This document shows positions 23,633 through 32,679 of a stretch of DNA of 34,262 nt, piece by piece. A model generated the notes under the pieces. That model saw only the letters and a program-made list of their open reading frames with translations. It did not search any database and had not been told where the DNA came from. This DNA is from Rhizobacter sp. (GTDB lineage: Bacteria > Pseudomonadota > Gammaproteobacteria > Burkholderiales > Burkholderiaceae_C). The DNA is taken from assembly GCF_018780185.1 (NCBI RefSeq), contig NZ_JADMJX010000095.1, forward strand, positions 1-34,262, in the 5' to 3' direction. Numbering within the stretch: position 1 is the first letter of the stretch; each line of letters begins with the position of its first letter. Position numbers and translations under genes: made by a program.

Positions 23633-25039
23633 CTAGCGGGCCGTCAACCTTGGAAAGTTGGCCATCGCAGCTTTGGCCTGCTCCTTGAGGCGGGCCAGGA
23701 TGGCTTGTTTCTCGGTGTCTTGCGGGTCAATGCCCGTCATCAGCTTGCCGTAGCCGTCGAGCCGGCTGTCGCGAATCCATTGGCGCAGTGTCTTGTCTTG
23801 CGACCACTGGAACTGGTTCATCATGCTGACCATCATCGAGCGCGGGTAGTCCTGCAGCGTGTTGGGGAAGGGCACGGGGCTGCACAGGCGGGCCTTGTCC
23901 TTCTCGTCGGTGTAGTGCGCTTCAACGTAGGCGATGAGCGCCGCGCTGAAGGTGGGCAGCGGCAGGCGCAACAACTGCAGCACGATCTTGTCGCCCTGGA
24001 AGACGGGCTGCGTGGGCCGTGGCTCGACGGCCGAGGCGGTGCAGTCGATGAAGAGCGTGTCGGGGGCCACCGGCACGCGGCCCTGGTCGAGTTGCATGTG
24101 ATCGACCGCCAGGCGCTGCACGCGGCCCAGGCGAATCACATCGTGAATGCGCTGCAACACCTGCACCTCACCCGGCGAGACGGTGGCGAGGTGAAACATC
24201 GTCGGCACGTGGTCGGGGTAGATGCGCAGCACCGACCCAAAGGCCTCCAAGCGCAGGAACAGGTCGTCGATCGAGGTGGCCTTGGCGAAGGCTTCCATCT
24301 GGTCGGCCTGGCCGCCGATCGACTCCCTGAAGAACTCCGGGCCGGGTTGCGTGGTCAGGCGGTTCACCAGCCAAGAGTCGCGCGGCATCACCCACTGGAT
24401 GCTCTCGGGGTGGGCGCCGGCGTTGATCAACCAGACGGCGGCGTCCATCGCCGTCTTGCCGGCGCCGACGATGACAAAACGGCGCGGCAGCCCGCCCTCG
24501 CGCTGGCCATGCCACAGCGCCGGCAGGGCGTTTGGCGGCACCAGCCGCACGCCAGCGTCCACCTGGAAGCGCGGTGTGTGGGTTGACGGCACGTTGGGGC
24601 TGAAATGGGTCGCGTCGACCAGCTTCTTGCGCACCTGCACCTGGGTGCGCTCGCCCGACAGGATGGACTCGAACAGCCCGTCACCGAGGTGGTTGCACAT
24701 CGGGTGGTAGCTGACACGCCCGCTGGGCAGCAGCTTCTGGTTCATCACCCGCTCGAAGTAGCTGTTGATCTCGGAGCCCGAGGCCAGCTCGTACAAGCCC
24801 TTGTTGAGACCGATGGTGTCGGTGCGGCGGCTGCCGAGCTCCATCGAGTTGACGCCATAGAACGACGAGGGCTGGTGCAGCGTGACGAAGGGGTAGGCGT
24901 CGTTCCAGTGGCCACCGGGTTTGCCGTGGCGGTCGACGAGGGTGACGTGGGCGTCGGTCTCGTCGATCAGCGTGTCGGTGAAGGCGAGGCCCGAGGCGCC
25001 GCTGCCGATGACGAGGTAGTCGGTTTCGATGTGGTTCAC
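23633..25039 (-). CDS. FAD/NAD(P)-binding oxidoreductase
   Basis: The product has 468 residues. The N-terminal FAD Rossmann motif is YLVIGSGASG (8-17), followed by the acidic strand end LVDRHGKPGGHWNDAYPF. The G-G-x-W segment is typical of flavin-containing monooxygenase-like enzymes. A second nucleotide-binding motif, FVIVGAGKTAMDAA (188-201), would bind NAD(P)H. The canonical FMO fingerprint is not seen, so monooxygenase activity is likely but not certain. The start is GTG at 25039, the only one that keeps the Rossmann strand; the upstream sequence lacks a clear ribosome-binding site. It is convergent with the CDF gene and 88 bp downstream of the ParA-type gene. The substrate is unknown. 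Confidence 0.85.
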   Translation of the reverse strand: MNHIETDYLVIGSGASGLAFTDTLIDETDAHVTLVDRHGKPGGHWNDAYPFVTLHQPSSFYGVNSMELGSRRTDTIGLNKGLYELASGSEINSYFERVMNQKLLPSGRVSYHPMCNHLGDGLFESILSGERTQVQVRKKLVDATHFSPNVPSTHTPRFQVDAGVRLVPPNALPALWHGQREGGLPRRFVIVGAGKTAMDAAVWLINAGAHPESIQWVMPRDSWLVNRLTTQPGPEFFRESIGGQADQMEAFAKATSIDDLFLRLEAFGSVLRIYPDHVPTMFHLATVSPGEVQVLQRIHDVIRLGRVQRLAVDHMQLDQGRVPVAPDTLFIDCTASAVEPRPTQPVFQGDKIVLQLLRLPLPTFSAALIAYVEAHYTDEKDKARLCSPVPFPNTLQDYPRSMMVSMMNQFQWSQDKTLRQWIRDSRLDGYGKLMTGIDPQDTEKQAILARLKEQAKAAMANFPRLTAR

Positions 25040-25127
25040 AAAGGGGGTGCTCGCGTGGTGGTGTCAGATGATGCCCGAGCACCGGCTCTCAGCCGAGCTG
25101 CGTGGCCGAGGCCCGGTCTGCGTGGGC

Positions 25128-26006
25128 TCAGCGCTGCAAGAAGCGCGAGACGCCCCACGATTCGAGCAGGCTGCCCACGCGGTTGATCATGCTCGGCCGC
25201 GCCACCACCGGTGCCACCTTGGGGGGAACGGTCGGCCGCTTGGGTGCTGCGCTCTGGCCATACACGAGCAAGGAGGCCTGGGCCGGCTTGAGGCTGTCGG
25301 CACGTGAGCCGTTCGGGGCCGGCGTGGCGGCAGCGGGTCTTGTCTTCACGGCCACCGGGGCCGGCCGCAACACCGGGCTCAGCCAGTTCAGGATGGGCTT
25401 CCATTGCAGCAGGTCGGCCTCGACCTTGGCGGGCGGCATGTCGAACAAGGTCAGGCCTTGCTCGACGCAACGCACATACCCTTGTGTTTCGCGCAGCACG
25501 CCGATGAACGGGAGCTTCTGCTTGTCGGCCCACTGCTTGAGGACTTCATCGGCCTTGGTGCGCGCATCGAGCCGCATGCCCACGGCGGCCACCTGGCAGC
25601 GGCCGCTGGCCACGCGCGGCAGCGTCATCAGCTCGGCATAACAATCGGCGGCCGACTCGCGGTCGAAGACCGAGTTGCACACCGGCATCAAGATCACGTC
25701 GGCAAACATCACCACGCGGGCGAGGTCAAAGCCTCGCAGCCCGCCGGGGGTGTCGAGGATCACGTGCGTGACGCCGGCCGGCGCTCGCAACACGCTGCGC
25801 GGGTCGACCGTCCAGCCGACGATGGGGGAGGGGGTCGACACCGGCTGCGTGGCTCGAAGCTTCAGCCACGCCTGGGTCGACTGCTGTTTGTCGACATCGC
25901 CCAGCATCACCGGAATGCCGCTGTGCGCGCAGTGGGCGGCGAGGTGTGTGGCCAGCGTGCTCTTGCCGCTTCCACCTTTGCGATTGACGACTGCTACAAC
26001 GGGCAT
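25128..26006 (-). CDS. Orphan ParA/MinD-type ATPase with C-terminal extension
   Basis: The product has 292 residues. The deviant Walker A is VNRKGGSGKST with signature Lys10 and catalytic Lys15; switch I is DVDKQQS (37-43) and Walker B is VILDTPGG. The ATPase fold ends near residue 205. About 90 residues follow: a Pro/Ala-rich linker, then a final stretch MINRVGSLLESWGVSRFLQR that can form an amphipathic helix. No parB or minE gene is adjacent, so this is not an ordinary chromosome or plasmid partition locus; such orphans position other cargo. No strong ribosome-binding site is seen before the ATG. It is divergent from the MFS gene. Confidence 0.9.
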   Translation of the reverse strand: MPVVAVVNRKGGSGKSTLATHLAAHCAHSGIPVMLGDVDKQQSTQAWLKLRATQPVSTPSPIVGWTVDPRSVLRAPAGVTHVILDTPGGLRGFDLARVVMFADVILMPVCNSVFDRESAADCYAELMTLPRVASGRCQVAAVGMRLDARTKADEVLKQWADKQKLPFIGVLRETQGYVRCVEQGLTLFDMPPAKVEADLLQWKPILNWLSPVLRPAPVAVKTRPAAATPAPNGSRADSLKPAQASLLVYGQSAAPKRPTVPPKVAPVVARPSMINRVGSLLESWGVSRFLQR

Positions 26007-26163
26007 GACGACAGGTGTGTCCCTGAGAGGGGCGCCGTCGGCAGACGCCGAGGGCCATTGATTACATCACCAAATTGGGGTCCGTTACATAGGCGGCAGC
26101 CCTTGTAGCCGCCAACTCCTACCGCGTTCAAGCTCCAAGTTGTTGTCCCACTTCACGCCGCCG

Positions 26164-27411
26164 ATGCCCCACACCGTCGACTCCCGTTACGCATGGATGC
26201 GTTTGATCGTCACGCTTGCGTTGATGACCATTGGCAGCGGCGGCATGTACATCGTGTCGGTGGTCTTGCCGTCGGTGCAAGCCGAGTTCGGCGTGGCGCG
26301 GGCCGATGCCTCCTTGCCCTACACGGCCATGATGATCGGCTTTGGTGTCGGCGGCATCCTGATGGGTCGGCTGGCCGATCGTTTCGGCGTGATGGTGCCG
26401 GTGCTCATCGGCGCGGTCGGCCTGGCCATGGGCTTCTGGGCGGCGGGGTCGGCCAGCAACATCTGGTGGTTCAGCGTCGCCCATGGGGTGCTCATCGGCT
26501 TGCTGGGCTGCTCGGCCACGTTTGCGCCGCTGGTGGCTGACACCTCGTTGTGGTTCGAGCGGCGGCGTGGCATTGCGGTGGCGGTGTGCGCCAGCGGCAA
26601 CTACGTCGCTGGTGCGATCTGGCCGCCCATCGTGCAGCACTTCATCGAGGCCGTGGGCTGGCGCCACACCTACTTCGGCATCGGCGCGTTTTGCGCGATC
26701 AGCCTGCCGCTGCTGGCCTTGATGATGCGGCCTCGCCCGCCGCGGCCGATGGTGGTGCCGGTGGCTTCAGATGCGCCGGTGGTGCTGGCGCGGCCGTTCG
26801 GCTTTTCGTTGGGGCAGGCGCAGGCGTTGCTGTGTGTGGCGGGTGTGGCCTGCTGCGTGGCGATGTCGATGCCGCAGGTGCACATCGTGGCCTATTGCGG
26901 CGACCTGGGTTACGGCGCGGCGCGTGGCGCCGAGATGCTGTCGCTGATGCTGGCCTGCGGCATCGTCAGCCGGCTGGTGTCGGGCGTGATCTGTGATCGC
27001 ATCGGGGGTTTGCGCACGCTGCTGCTCGGTTCGGTGCTGCAAGGGGTGGCGCTGCTGCTCTTCATTCCCTTCGATGGGCTGGTGTCGCTGTACGTCATCT
27101 CGGCCTTGTTCGGGCTGTTCCAGGGGGGCATCGTGCCCTCGTACGCCATCATCGTGCGCGAGCACTTTCCACCGGCCGAGGCCGGTGCGCGGGTGGGCAC
27201 GGTGTTGATGTTCACGCTGCTGGGCATGGCGCTGGGGGGCTGGATGTCCGGCAAGGTGTTCGACCTCACCGGCTCCTACGACGCGGCCTTCCTCAACGGC
27301 GTGGCGTGGAACGCGCTCAACCTTGGCATCGCGCTGCTGTTGTGGCGGCGTGTGCGGCGTCAGGCCGGGGGCACGACGAATTGGTCCAGCCCCTTGGGAA
27401 CGCGCTCGTAG
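26164..27411 (+). CDS. Major facilitator superfamily transporter
   Basis: The product has 415 residues with about 12 membrane helices. MFS motif A between helices 2 and 3 is GRLADRFG, and its repeat between helices 8 and 9 is CDRIGGLR. The helix 4-5 region has RRRGIAVAVCASGNYVAGAI, as in oxalate/formate-antiporter-like and monocarboxylate-type MFS proteins, so an organic anion is the likely substrate (inference). ATG 26164 is preferred over TTG 26140. No Shine-Dalgarno is obvious. The last 52 bases overlap the end of the convergent N-acetyltransferase gene; the tail after the final helix (RRQAGGTTNWSSPLGTRS) is probably a by-product of that overlap. Confidence 0.9.
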   Translation: MPHTVDSRYAWMRLIVTLALMTIGSGGMYIVSVVLPSVQAEFGVARADASLPYTAMMIGFGVGGILMGRLADRFGVMVPVLIGAVGLAMGFWAAGSASNIWWFSVAHGVLIGLLGCSATFAPLVADTSLWFERRRGIAVAVCASGNYVAGAIWPPIVQHFIEAVGWRHTYFGIGAFCAISLPLLALMMRPRPPRPMVVPVASDAPVVLARPFGFSLGQAQALLCVAGVACCVAMSMPQVHIVAYCGDLGYGAARGAEMLSLMLACGIVSRLVSGVICDRIGGLRTLLLGSVLQGVALLLFIPFDGLVSLYVISALFGLFQGGIVPSYAIIVREHFPPAEAGARVGTVLMFTLLGMALGGWMSGKVFDLTGSYDAAFLNGVAWNALNLGIALLLWRRVRRQAGGTTNWSSPLGTRS

Positions 27412-28205
27412 AGCTGATCGACGAGCGTGGCGGGCAGTTGCAGCCCGAAGTGATCGCGGAGCACCTCATCGAACCCGGCCAGCGTGTCGATGCGCCGCAC
27501 CTGAGGTGCCCCGCCGGGCCGGCGCAGCACCAGGCGGTCATTGAACAACCCGGTTCGCAGCTCGGGCGTGAGCCGCTCCATCAGCAGGTTGTGGCGAAAG
27601 ATCGAGCTGTGGTGGGTGGCGGTGAACCAGTTCAGCGGCTCGTAGTCGACCGGCAGGTAGGGCTCGAGCGTGAAGCGGTACATGGCGGCCCAGCCGGTGG
27701 GGAGCATGGTCTCGATCGTGTACCACTCGCCGTCTTGCGTCAGGCGCAGCACGGCGTGCGGTGAACGCTGCACCACCCCCGGCTCCCAGGCCAGCGGGGT
27801 GTTCATCAGGTTGCCGCCAAAGCCCGCGTCGACGATGAAAGGCCCGGCTTGGCCGCCCGCTGCCTCTACCCGCAACACCATGTGGTTGCGTGAGCGCAGC
27901 GGTGCGCCCGGCGGCTGCATCCACACCACGCGCGCGGCCAGCGCCGTGACCTTCATGCCCAGCGCCTGCAAGGCTTCCTTCAACAACAGGTTCTGCTCGA
28001 AGCAGTAGCCCCCGCGGCCTCGTGTCAAGAGTTTGTCTTGCAACGCACCCAGGTTGAGAAGTGGGGCGGTGCCGAGCAAGGGGTCGATGTTTTCGTAGAC
28101 GATGCCGGCCGGCTGCAAGCGGGCCACGGCACTGAGCACCTCGTAACTGGCCGCGCGCGGGCCGGTGTAGCCGATGCGGTTGAGGTAGGCGTCAAGATCG
28201 ATCAC
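27360..28205 (-). CDS. Arylamine N-acetyltransferase
   Basis: The product has 281 residues, normal for bacterial NAT. The catalytic triad is Cys68 (RGRGGYCFEQN), His108 (RNHMVL) and Asp126 (IVDAGFGG). The family start DLDAYLNRIGY and the ENIDPL segment (39-44) are also present. It transfers acetyl from acetyl-CoA to arylamines or hydrazines in the cytosol. The start is GTG at 28205; no clear ribosome-binding site is seen, and the 63-bp gap to the divergent kinase gene must hold both promoters. Its 3' end overlaps the convergent MFS gene by 52 bp. Confidence 0.93.
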   Translation of the reverse strand: MIDLDAYLNRIGYTGPRAASYEVLSAVARLQPAGIVYENIDPLLGTAPLLNLGALQDKLLTRGRGGYCFEQNLLLKEALQALGMKVTALAARVVWMQPPGAPLRSRNHMVLRVEAAGGQAGPFIVDAGFGGNLMNTPLAWEPGVVQRSPHAVLRLTQDGEWYTIETMLPTGWAAMYRFTLEPYLPVDYEPLNWFTATHHSSIFRHNLLMERLTPELRTGLFNDRLVLRRPGGAPQVRRIDTLAGFDEVLRDHFGLQLPATLVDQLYERVPKGLDQFVVPPA

Positions 28206-28212
28206 AAATATG

Positions 28213-28242
28213 TTTCGCAGGTGGGGTGCCGTGTCTTATAAC
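28213..28242 (+). promoter_or_regulatory. Candidate promoter of the membrane hybrid kinase
   Basis: TATAAC (28237-28242) is a good -10 box; TTTCGC (28213-28218) lies 18 bp upstream as a weak -35. The predicted start gives a leader of about 20 nt containing GGGAGAC (28254-28260) before the ATG at 28269. Confidence 0.4.
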
Positions 28243-28268
28243 AGCGGCTCGCAGGGAGACAAACAACA

Positions 28269-31037
28269 ATGACCGATCTCAGCATCCGGGCCCGACTCGT
28301 GTTGTTGCTTGTGCTGCTGCTGGGCTCGATGGCGGTGGCCGCCGGCTTCGCGCTGTACCAGCTGCGTGGGGTGACCCTGTCGATCAGCACCGTCTATGCA
28401 GACCGTGTCGTGCCGCTGCTGCAGTTGCGTGCAGTGGCCCACGCCCACATCGTCACGCTGCCGAGCGTGGTGCAGCAGGTGCGTGACGGGCAGCTCGACA
28501 CCACCGATGCGCTGGCCCAGCTCGATCGTGCGCGCAACGAGGCACGCCAGCAATGGGCCGTCTACAAGACCACCTTCCTGGTGCCGCGCGAGAAGACGCT
28601 GATCGCTCAGGCCGAGCCGCTGCTCGAGCGTGCCGATGCGGCGCACGACAAGGCGGCCGAGCTAGTGAAAAGGCGCGACCAGGAGGGGCTGCGCGAATTT
28701 GCAGGCCATGAGATGCAAAGCGTCTTGCGCCCGCTGAACGTGCTCTTCGACCAGCTCGTCGCGCTGCAGTCCGATGAAGCGGCGGCCGAAACCGACGCCA
28801 GCCATGCAGCGTTTCGCGCCGCCTTGTGGGGCGTGCTGGCGATGATGGGCCTGGCGCTGGCGGCGGGTGCGGCGCTGGCCTGGGCCACGGTGATTCGCTA
28901 TGCACGTGAACGCCGCCTGGCCGAGGCGCAGGCCTTGCACCAGGCTCATTGTTTTGCCGCCTTGTCGCGCACCAACCAGATGATCGTGCGGGTGAATGAT
29001 GCCCGGACCTTGTTCGAAGAGATCTGCCGCATTTGTGTCGACACCCAGCTCGCGCGTGTCGTGTTTGCGCTGCACCTCGACGGCGAGCAGATCTCGGTGG
29101 TCGGCTCGGCCGGCCCGGCCGACGAGGTGCTCACCGGGGCCCCCATGAAACTGCACACCAGCGGGCCGCTCTCGATGGGGCCGGTGATGCAAACCCTGCG
29201 CGAAGGGCGGCACAGCATCGCCAACGACTACCAGAACGACGAACGCAGCGCGTTGTGGCATGAGCGTGCCAAGGCGCTGGGTGTGCGGGCGGTGGGTGCG
29301 TTTCCCATCCGCCGCGGCGGAGCGGTGGTAGGCAGCCTGAACCTGTTTGTCGACCAGGTCGGGTTCTTCGACGAGGCCCGCGTGCGGCTGCTCGATGAAA
29401 TGGTCGGCGACCTGTCGTTTGCGCTAGACAACATCGACCGCGATATCGCCCGCGGGCTCGCGGAGCGCGAGGTGGAGGCCGGCTATGCACGATTGCGAAG
29501 GGTTTTCAACCTCATGCCGGTGGCGATTCTGTTGGTCTCGCGCAAGACGGGCCTGGTGATCGAAGCCAACGCCACCTGTGGCAAACGCTACGGCATGACG
29601 CCCGAAGCGATGGTCGGCCAATCCATGGCCCGCATGGGTCTTGGCTTCTCGCCGGCAGACCGTGCACGCTTCGATGCCGAGCTCGACGCCAACGGCTCGG
29701 TGCATGAGTTCGAGGCGCGGGTGCGCGCGGGCCACGGGGCGGAAGTGGACCTGCTCACCAGTGCCGAGCTGATCGACTACCAAGGCGAGCCTTGCCGCTT
29801 GACTGTCAGCCTCGACATCACCGAGCACAAGCGCCGCGAGCAGGCCGAGCGCGCGCGCTTCGACGCCGAGACCCACAGCCGCGCCAAGACCGAGTTCCTC
29901 TCGCGCATGAGTCATGAGCTGCGCACGCCGCTCAACGCGGTGCTGGGCTTTTCGCAGCTGCTGCAGTCCAACGCCAACGAGCCGCTGTCGGAGCGCCAGC
30001 GGGTGCAGGTCGAGTCGATCCGCCAAGCGGGCTGGCACCTGCTCGCGCTGATCAACGACGTGCTCGACGTGTCGCGCATCGAGTCGGGCCACCTGCAGGT
30101 GGAGGTCCGCGGTGTGGATCTCGCAGCAGTGCTCGACGAGGTGTTCGACCTGGTGCGCGCGCAGGCCGAAGCGGCTGGCGTACGGCTCGAAGCCGCCTAC
30201 CGGCAAACCGCGCTCGCCGTCGTGGTGCTGGCCGACCCGCTGCGCTTGCGCCAGGTGCTGCTCAACCTGGCCAGCAATGCGGTCAAGTACAACCGCAAGG
30301 GCGGCTCGGTGCGGGTGGGTGTGAAGACGGCTGCCGACGGCGTGGTGATCGAGATTGCCGACACCGGCCTGGGCATGACGCACGAGCAGCTCGACCATCT
30401 GTTCGAGCCCTTCAACCGCCTGGGCCGCGAGCACAGCGAGATCGAAGGCACCGGCATCGGCCTGGTGCTCACGCGCCAGCTGCTGGTGCTGATGCAGGGC
30501 CAGCTGGCCATCGAGAGCGAAGCGGGTCGGGGCACCACGGTGCGGGTGACGCTGCAGCAGGCCCACGCGGCGTCGCAGCGAGAGGGTCTCCTGGCCCGCC
30601 CAGGCGCCTGGCAAGGTGAGTCTGGCGCCGAGCAGCCCGAAGGGGTGGTGCTTTACATCGAAGACAACCCGATCAACCTGCTGATCGTCGAGCAGCTCTT
30701 GCTGGGCTGGCCGGGCATTCGCCTGGTTCAGGCAGAGACTGGGCAGCACGGCATCGAGCTGGCCCAATCGCTGCATCCCGACCTGGTCTTGCTCGACATG
30801 CGCCTGCCCGACATGAGTGGGCCGCAGATTCTGAATGCCTTCAAGGCCGACCCGTGCACAAGCGGGTTGCGCGTGGTGGCCTTGTCGGCCAGCGCGATGC
30901 CCGACGAGGTGGCGCTGGCGCGCAGCTGCGGCGCCTTTGACTACTGGACCAAGCCGCTCGACTTCGACCGCTTCATGGCCGACCTCAAACGGCTGCTCGC
31001 CCAGCCTGCTGCCTGGGCTAAGCCCGGGCCAGCCTGA
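28269..31037 (+). CDS. Membrane hybrid histidine kinase with 4HB sensor, GAF and PAS
   Basis: The product has 922 residues. Transmembrane helix 1 is at about 8-28, a periplasmic four-helix-bundle sensor at 30-180, and transmembrane helix 2 at about 186-208. A GAF domain (about 230-395) and a PAS domain (about 405-525, ending [11 protein letters not shown]) follow. HisKA has His549 in [19 protein letters not shown], then the ATPase domain ([27 protein letters not shown]). A C-terminal receiver has Asp843 ([10 protein letters not shown]) and the Lys of DYWTKP. The periplasmic domain is clearly homologous to that of the chemoreceptor at 31018-32559 (YxDRVVPLxQL and EKTLxAxAxP are shared at matching positions). 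There is no HPt or output domain. The stop overlaps the chemoreceptor stop by 20 bp. Confidence 0.94.
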   Translation: MTDLSIRARLVLLLVLLLGSMAVAAGFALYQLRGVTLSISTVYADRVVPLLQLRAVAHAHIVTLPSVVQQVRDGQLDTTDALAQLDRARNEARQQWAVYKTTFLVPREKTLIAQAEPLLERADAAHDKAAELVKRRDQEGLREFAGHEMQSVLRPLNVLFDQLVALQSDEAAAETDASHAAFRAALWGVLAMMGLALAAGAALAWATVIRYARERRLAEAQALHQAHCFAALSRTNQMIVRVNDARTLFEEICRICVDTQLARVVFALHLDGEQISVVGSAGPADEVLTGAPMKLHTSGPLSMGPVMQTLREGRHSIANDYQNDERSALWHERAKALGVRAVGAFPIRRGGAVVGSLNLFVDQVGFFDEARVRLLDEMVGDLSFALDNIDRDIARGLAEREVEAGYARLRRVFNLMPVAILLVSRKTGLVIEANATCGKRYGMTPEAMVGQSMARMGLGFSPADRARFDAELDANGSVHEFEARVRAGHGAEVDLLTSAELIDYQGEPCRLTVSLDITEHKRREQAERARFDAETHSRAKTEFLSRMSHELRTPLNAVLGFSQLLQSNANEPLSERQRVQVESIRQAGWHLLALINDVLDVSRIESGHLQVEVRGVDLAAVLDEVFDLVRAQAEAAGVRLEAAYRQTALAVVVLADPLRLRQVLLNLASNAVKYNRKGGSVRVGVKTAADGVVIEIADTGLGMTHEQLDHLFEPFNRLGREHSEIEGTGIGLVLTRQLLVLMQGQLAIESEAGRGTTVRVTLQQAHAASQREGLLARPGAWQGESGAEQPEGVVLYIEDNPINLLIVEQLLLGWPGIRLVQAETGQHGIELAQSLHPDLVLLDMRLPDMSGPQILNAFKADPCTSGLRVVALSASAMPDEVALARSCGAFDYWTKPLDFDRFMADLKRLLAQPAAWAKPGPA

Positions 31038-32559
31038 ACACCGCCACCGTTTGCGCCAGGCTTGCGGCCTGATGCTTGAGGCTTTCGGCGGCGGCGGCAG
31101 ACTCTTCGACCAGTGCGGCGTTCTGTTGCGTCACTTGATCGAGCTGGGCCACTGCATCGCCAATCTGGCCTATGCCCTGGCTTTGTTCGATGCTCGCGCT
31201 GCTGATCTCACCGATGAGGTCAGTGACCCGTTTCACGTGCGAGACGATGTCGTCCATGGTCTTGCCGGCATCACCCACCAGGCGTGAGCCGTTCCCCACC
31301 TTCTCGACGCTTTCACCGATCAGGTTCTTGATCTCCTTGGCTGCCTGGGCGCTGCGCTGGGCCAGCGTGCGCACCTCACCGGCGACCACCGCGAAGCCGC
31401 GGCCTTGTTCGCCGGCCCGGGCGGCTTCCACGGCCGCATTGAGCGCGAGGATATTGGTCTGGAACGCAATGCCGTCGATCACACCGATGATGTCGCTGAT
31501 CTTCCTGGAGCTGGCGCTGATGTCTTCCATGGTGGTGATCACCTGGCCCACCACCACGCCCCCTTGGGTGGCCGCAGCGGTGGCGCTGCCGGCGAGTTGC
31601 GTGGCCTGGCGCGCGGTGTCGGCGCTCTGTTTGACGGTGGAGGTGATCTCTTCCATCGACGCCGCCGTCTGCTGCAGGTTGCTGGCCTGCTCTTCGGTGC
31701 GCTGGCTCAGGTCGGCGTTGCCTGTTGCGATCTGCGCAGAGCCGGTGGCAATGGAGTCGGCGCTGTTGCGCACCTGACCCACAAGGCTCACCAGGCCTTC
31801 ATTCATGCGTTTGAGCGCGGCCAGCAGTTGGCCGGTTTCGTCTTTGCTGGTGACGTTGATGTGCGAACTCAGGTCGCCCGAGGCCACGGTTTCAGCCACC
31901 TTGACGGCCTGGGCGATGCCTCGTGTGATGGCGCTGACCAGCAACCAGGCCCAGGCACCGGCGCCGATGACCACCACGGCGGCGGTGATGAGGTTGCGCC
32001 AGAACACCAGCTCGTAGTCGGCCTGGGCCTGCTTGAAGTCTCGTTCGGCCACGGTGAGCTGCATCTGGGTGAGCTTGCTCAGGTCATCGCCCACCGGGTC
32101 GACGGCCGGGTACATCTCGCGTGCAGCGAAGTTGCGCACGCCTTCGATGTCGTTCTTGCTGAGCAGCGCGAGCAGGTGCTGGGCGGCAGCGTCGGCCGCT
32201 TTCATGGCGGGGCCCGCGTGAGCCACGAGGGTTTTTTCTTCGGCGACCAGTTCGGTGGCCAGGTAGGCCTTCCAATTGGTGTCGATCTGGCCACGCGCTG
32301 CGGTGAGGGCCTTGACGCCGTCTTCGGGTTTCATCAGCCCGTCGCGCGTCTTGTGCGCGGTGTCGACCAGCCCGATGAAGTAGCCGTCACCCACCTCCTT
32401 GAGTTGCTTGAGCGGCACCACACGGTCGTTGTAGACCGACGCGAGAACGAGGTTGCTCTCGTACAGGCGATACACCGTGGAGCCGGCCGAGAGCATCAGC
32501 AGCACCAGAAGGGCGGCCACGAGCCCGAGCAAACGGGTTTTGATACTGAGATTTTTCAT
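31018..32559 (-). CDS. Methyl-accepting chemotaxis protein with 4HB sensor
   Basis: The product has 513 residues. Transmembrane helix 1 is at about 10-30, a periplasmic four-helix bundle (4HB_MCP) at 31-185, and transmembrane helix 2 at about 190-212. A HAMP domain spans about 213-266. The coiled-coil signalling domain has the invariant tip [20 protein letters not shown] followed by [36 protein letters not shown] and [20 protein letters not shown] are methylation-helix segments. There is no C-terminal CheR-binding pentapeptide. No che genes are nearby, so it feeds a chemosensory array encoded elsewhere. It shares its sensor module with the convergent kinase. The start lacks a strong ribosome-binding site; a sigma-28-like -10 lies 60 bp upstream. 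Confidence 0.95.
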   Translation of the reverse strand: MKNLSIKTRLLGLVAALLVLLMLSAGSTVYRLYESNLVLASVYNDRVVPLKQLKEVGDGYFIGLVDTAHKTRDGLMKPEDGVKALTAARGQIDTNWKAYLATELVAEEKTLVAHAGPAMKAADAAAQHLLALLSKNDIEGVRNFAAREMYPAVDPVGDDLSKLTQMQLTVAERDFKQAQADYELVFWRNLITAAVVVIGAGAWAWLLVSAITRGIAQAVKVAETVASGDLSSHINVTSKDETGQLLAALKRMNEGLVSLVGQVRNSADSIATGSAQIATGNADLSQRTEEQASNLQQTAASMEEITSTVKQSADTARQATQLAGSATAAATQGGVVVGQVITTMEDISASSRKISDIIGVIDGIAFQTNILALNAAVEAARAGEQGRGFAVVAGEVRTLAQRSAQAAKEIKNLIGESVEKVGNGSRLVGDAGKTMDDIVSHVKRVTDLIGEISSASIEQSQGIGQIGDAVAQLDQVTQQNAALVEESAAAAESLKHQAASLAQTVAVFRLARA

Positions 32560-32619
32560 GTTTGGGCCTAGCCGGTGAGCAGTTTGTCGAACGTCCAGCG
32601 CGCCGGCTGGTGCCCAGAA

Positions 32620-32627
32620 CTATCGGC
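32620..32627 (-). promoter_or_regulatory. Sigma-28 (FliA)-like -10 element
   Basis: The minus strand reads GCCGATAG, 7 of 8 matches to the FliA -10 GCCGATAA, 60 bp upstream of the chemoreceptor ATG. The expected TAAA-type -35 fifteen bases upstream is poor (TTTG), so this is only a candidate. Confidence 0.3.
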
Positions 32628-32650
32628 TGAGGGGCCGGCGGCCAAAGCCG

Positions 32651-32679
32651 GAAAGAAAGGGTTCAAGCCCTTTCATTTC
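32651..32679 (-). terminator. Hairpin at the end of the EamA gene
   Basis: GAAAGAAAGGG (32651-32661) and CCCTTTC-A-TTTC (32668-32679) pair over 11 bp with one bulged A around a 6-base loop. The hairpin includes the EamA stop codon, and the descending arm is T-rich on the minus strand. It would separate the repair/exporter transcript from the chemoreceptor gene. Confidence 0.5.

Noticed and set aside
26062-26113. TTACAT direct repeats, CCAA-A-TTGG palindrome and GGCGGC/GCCGCC inverted repeat between the ParA and MFS genes
   Set aside because: Each is short, and spacings do not fit a promoter or known operator; could matter if conserved, but not supportable alone.
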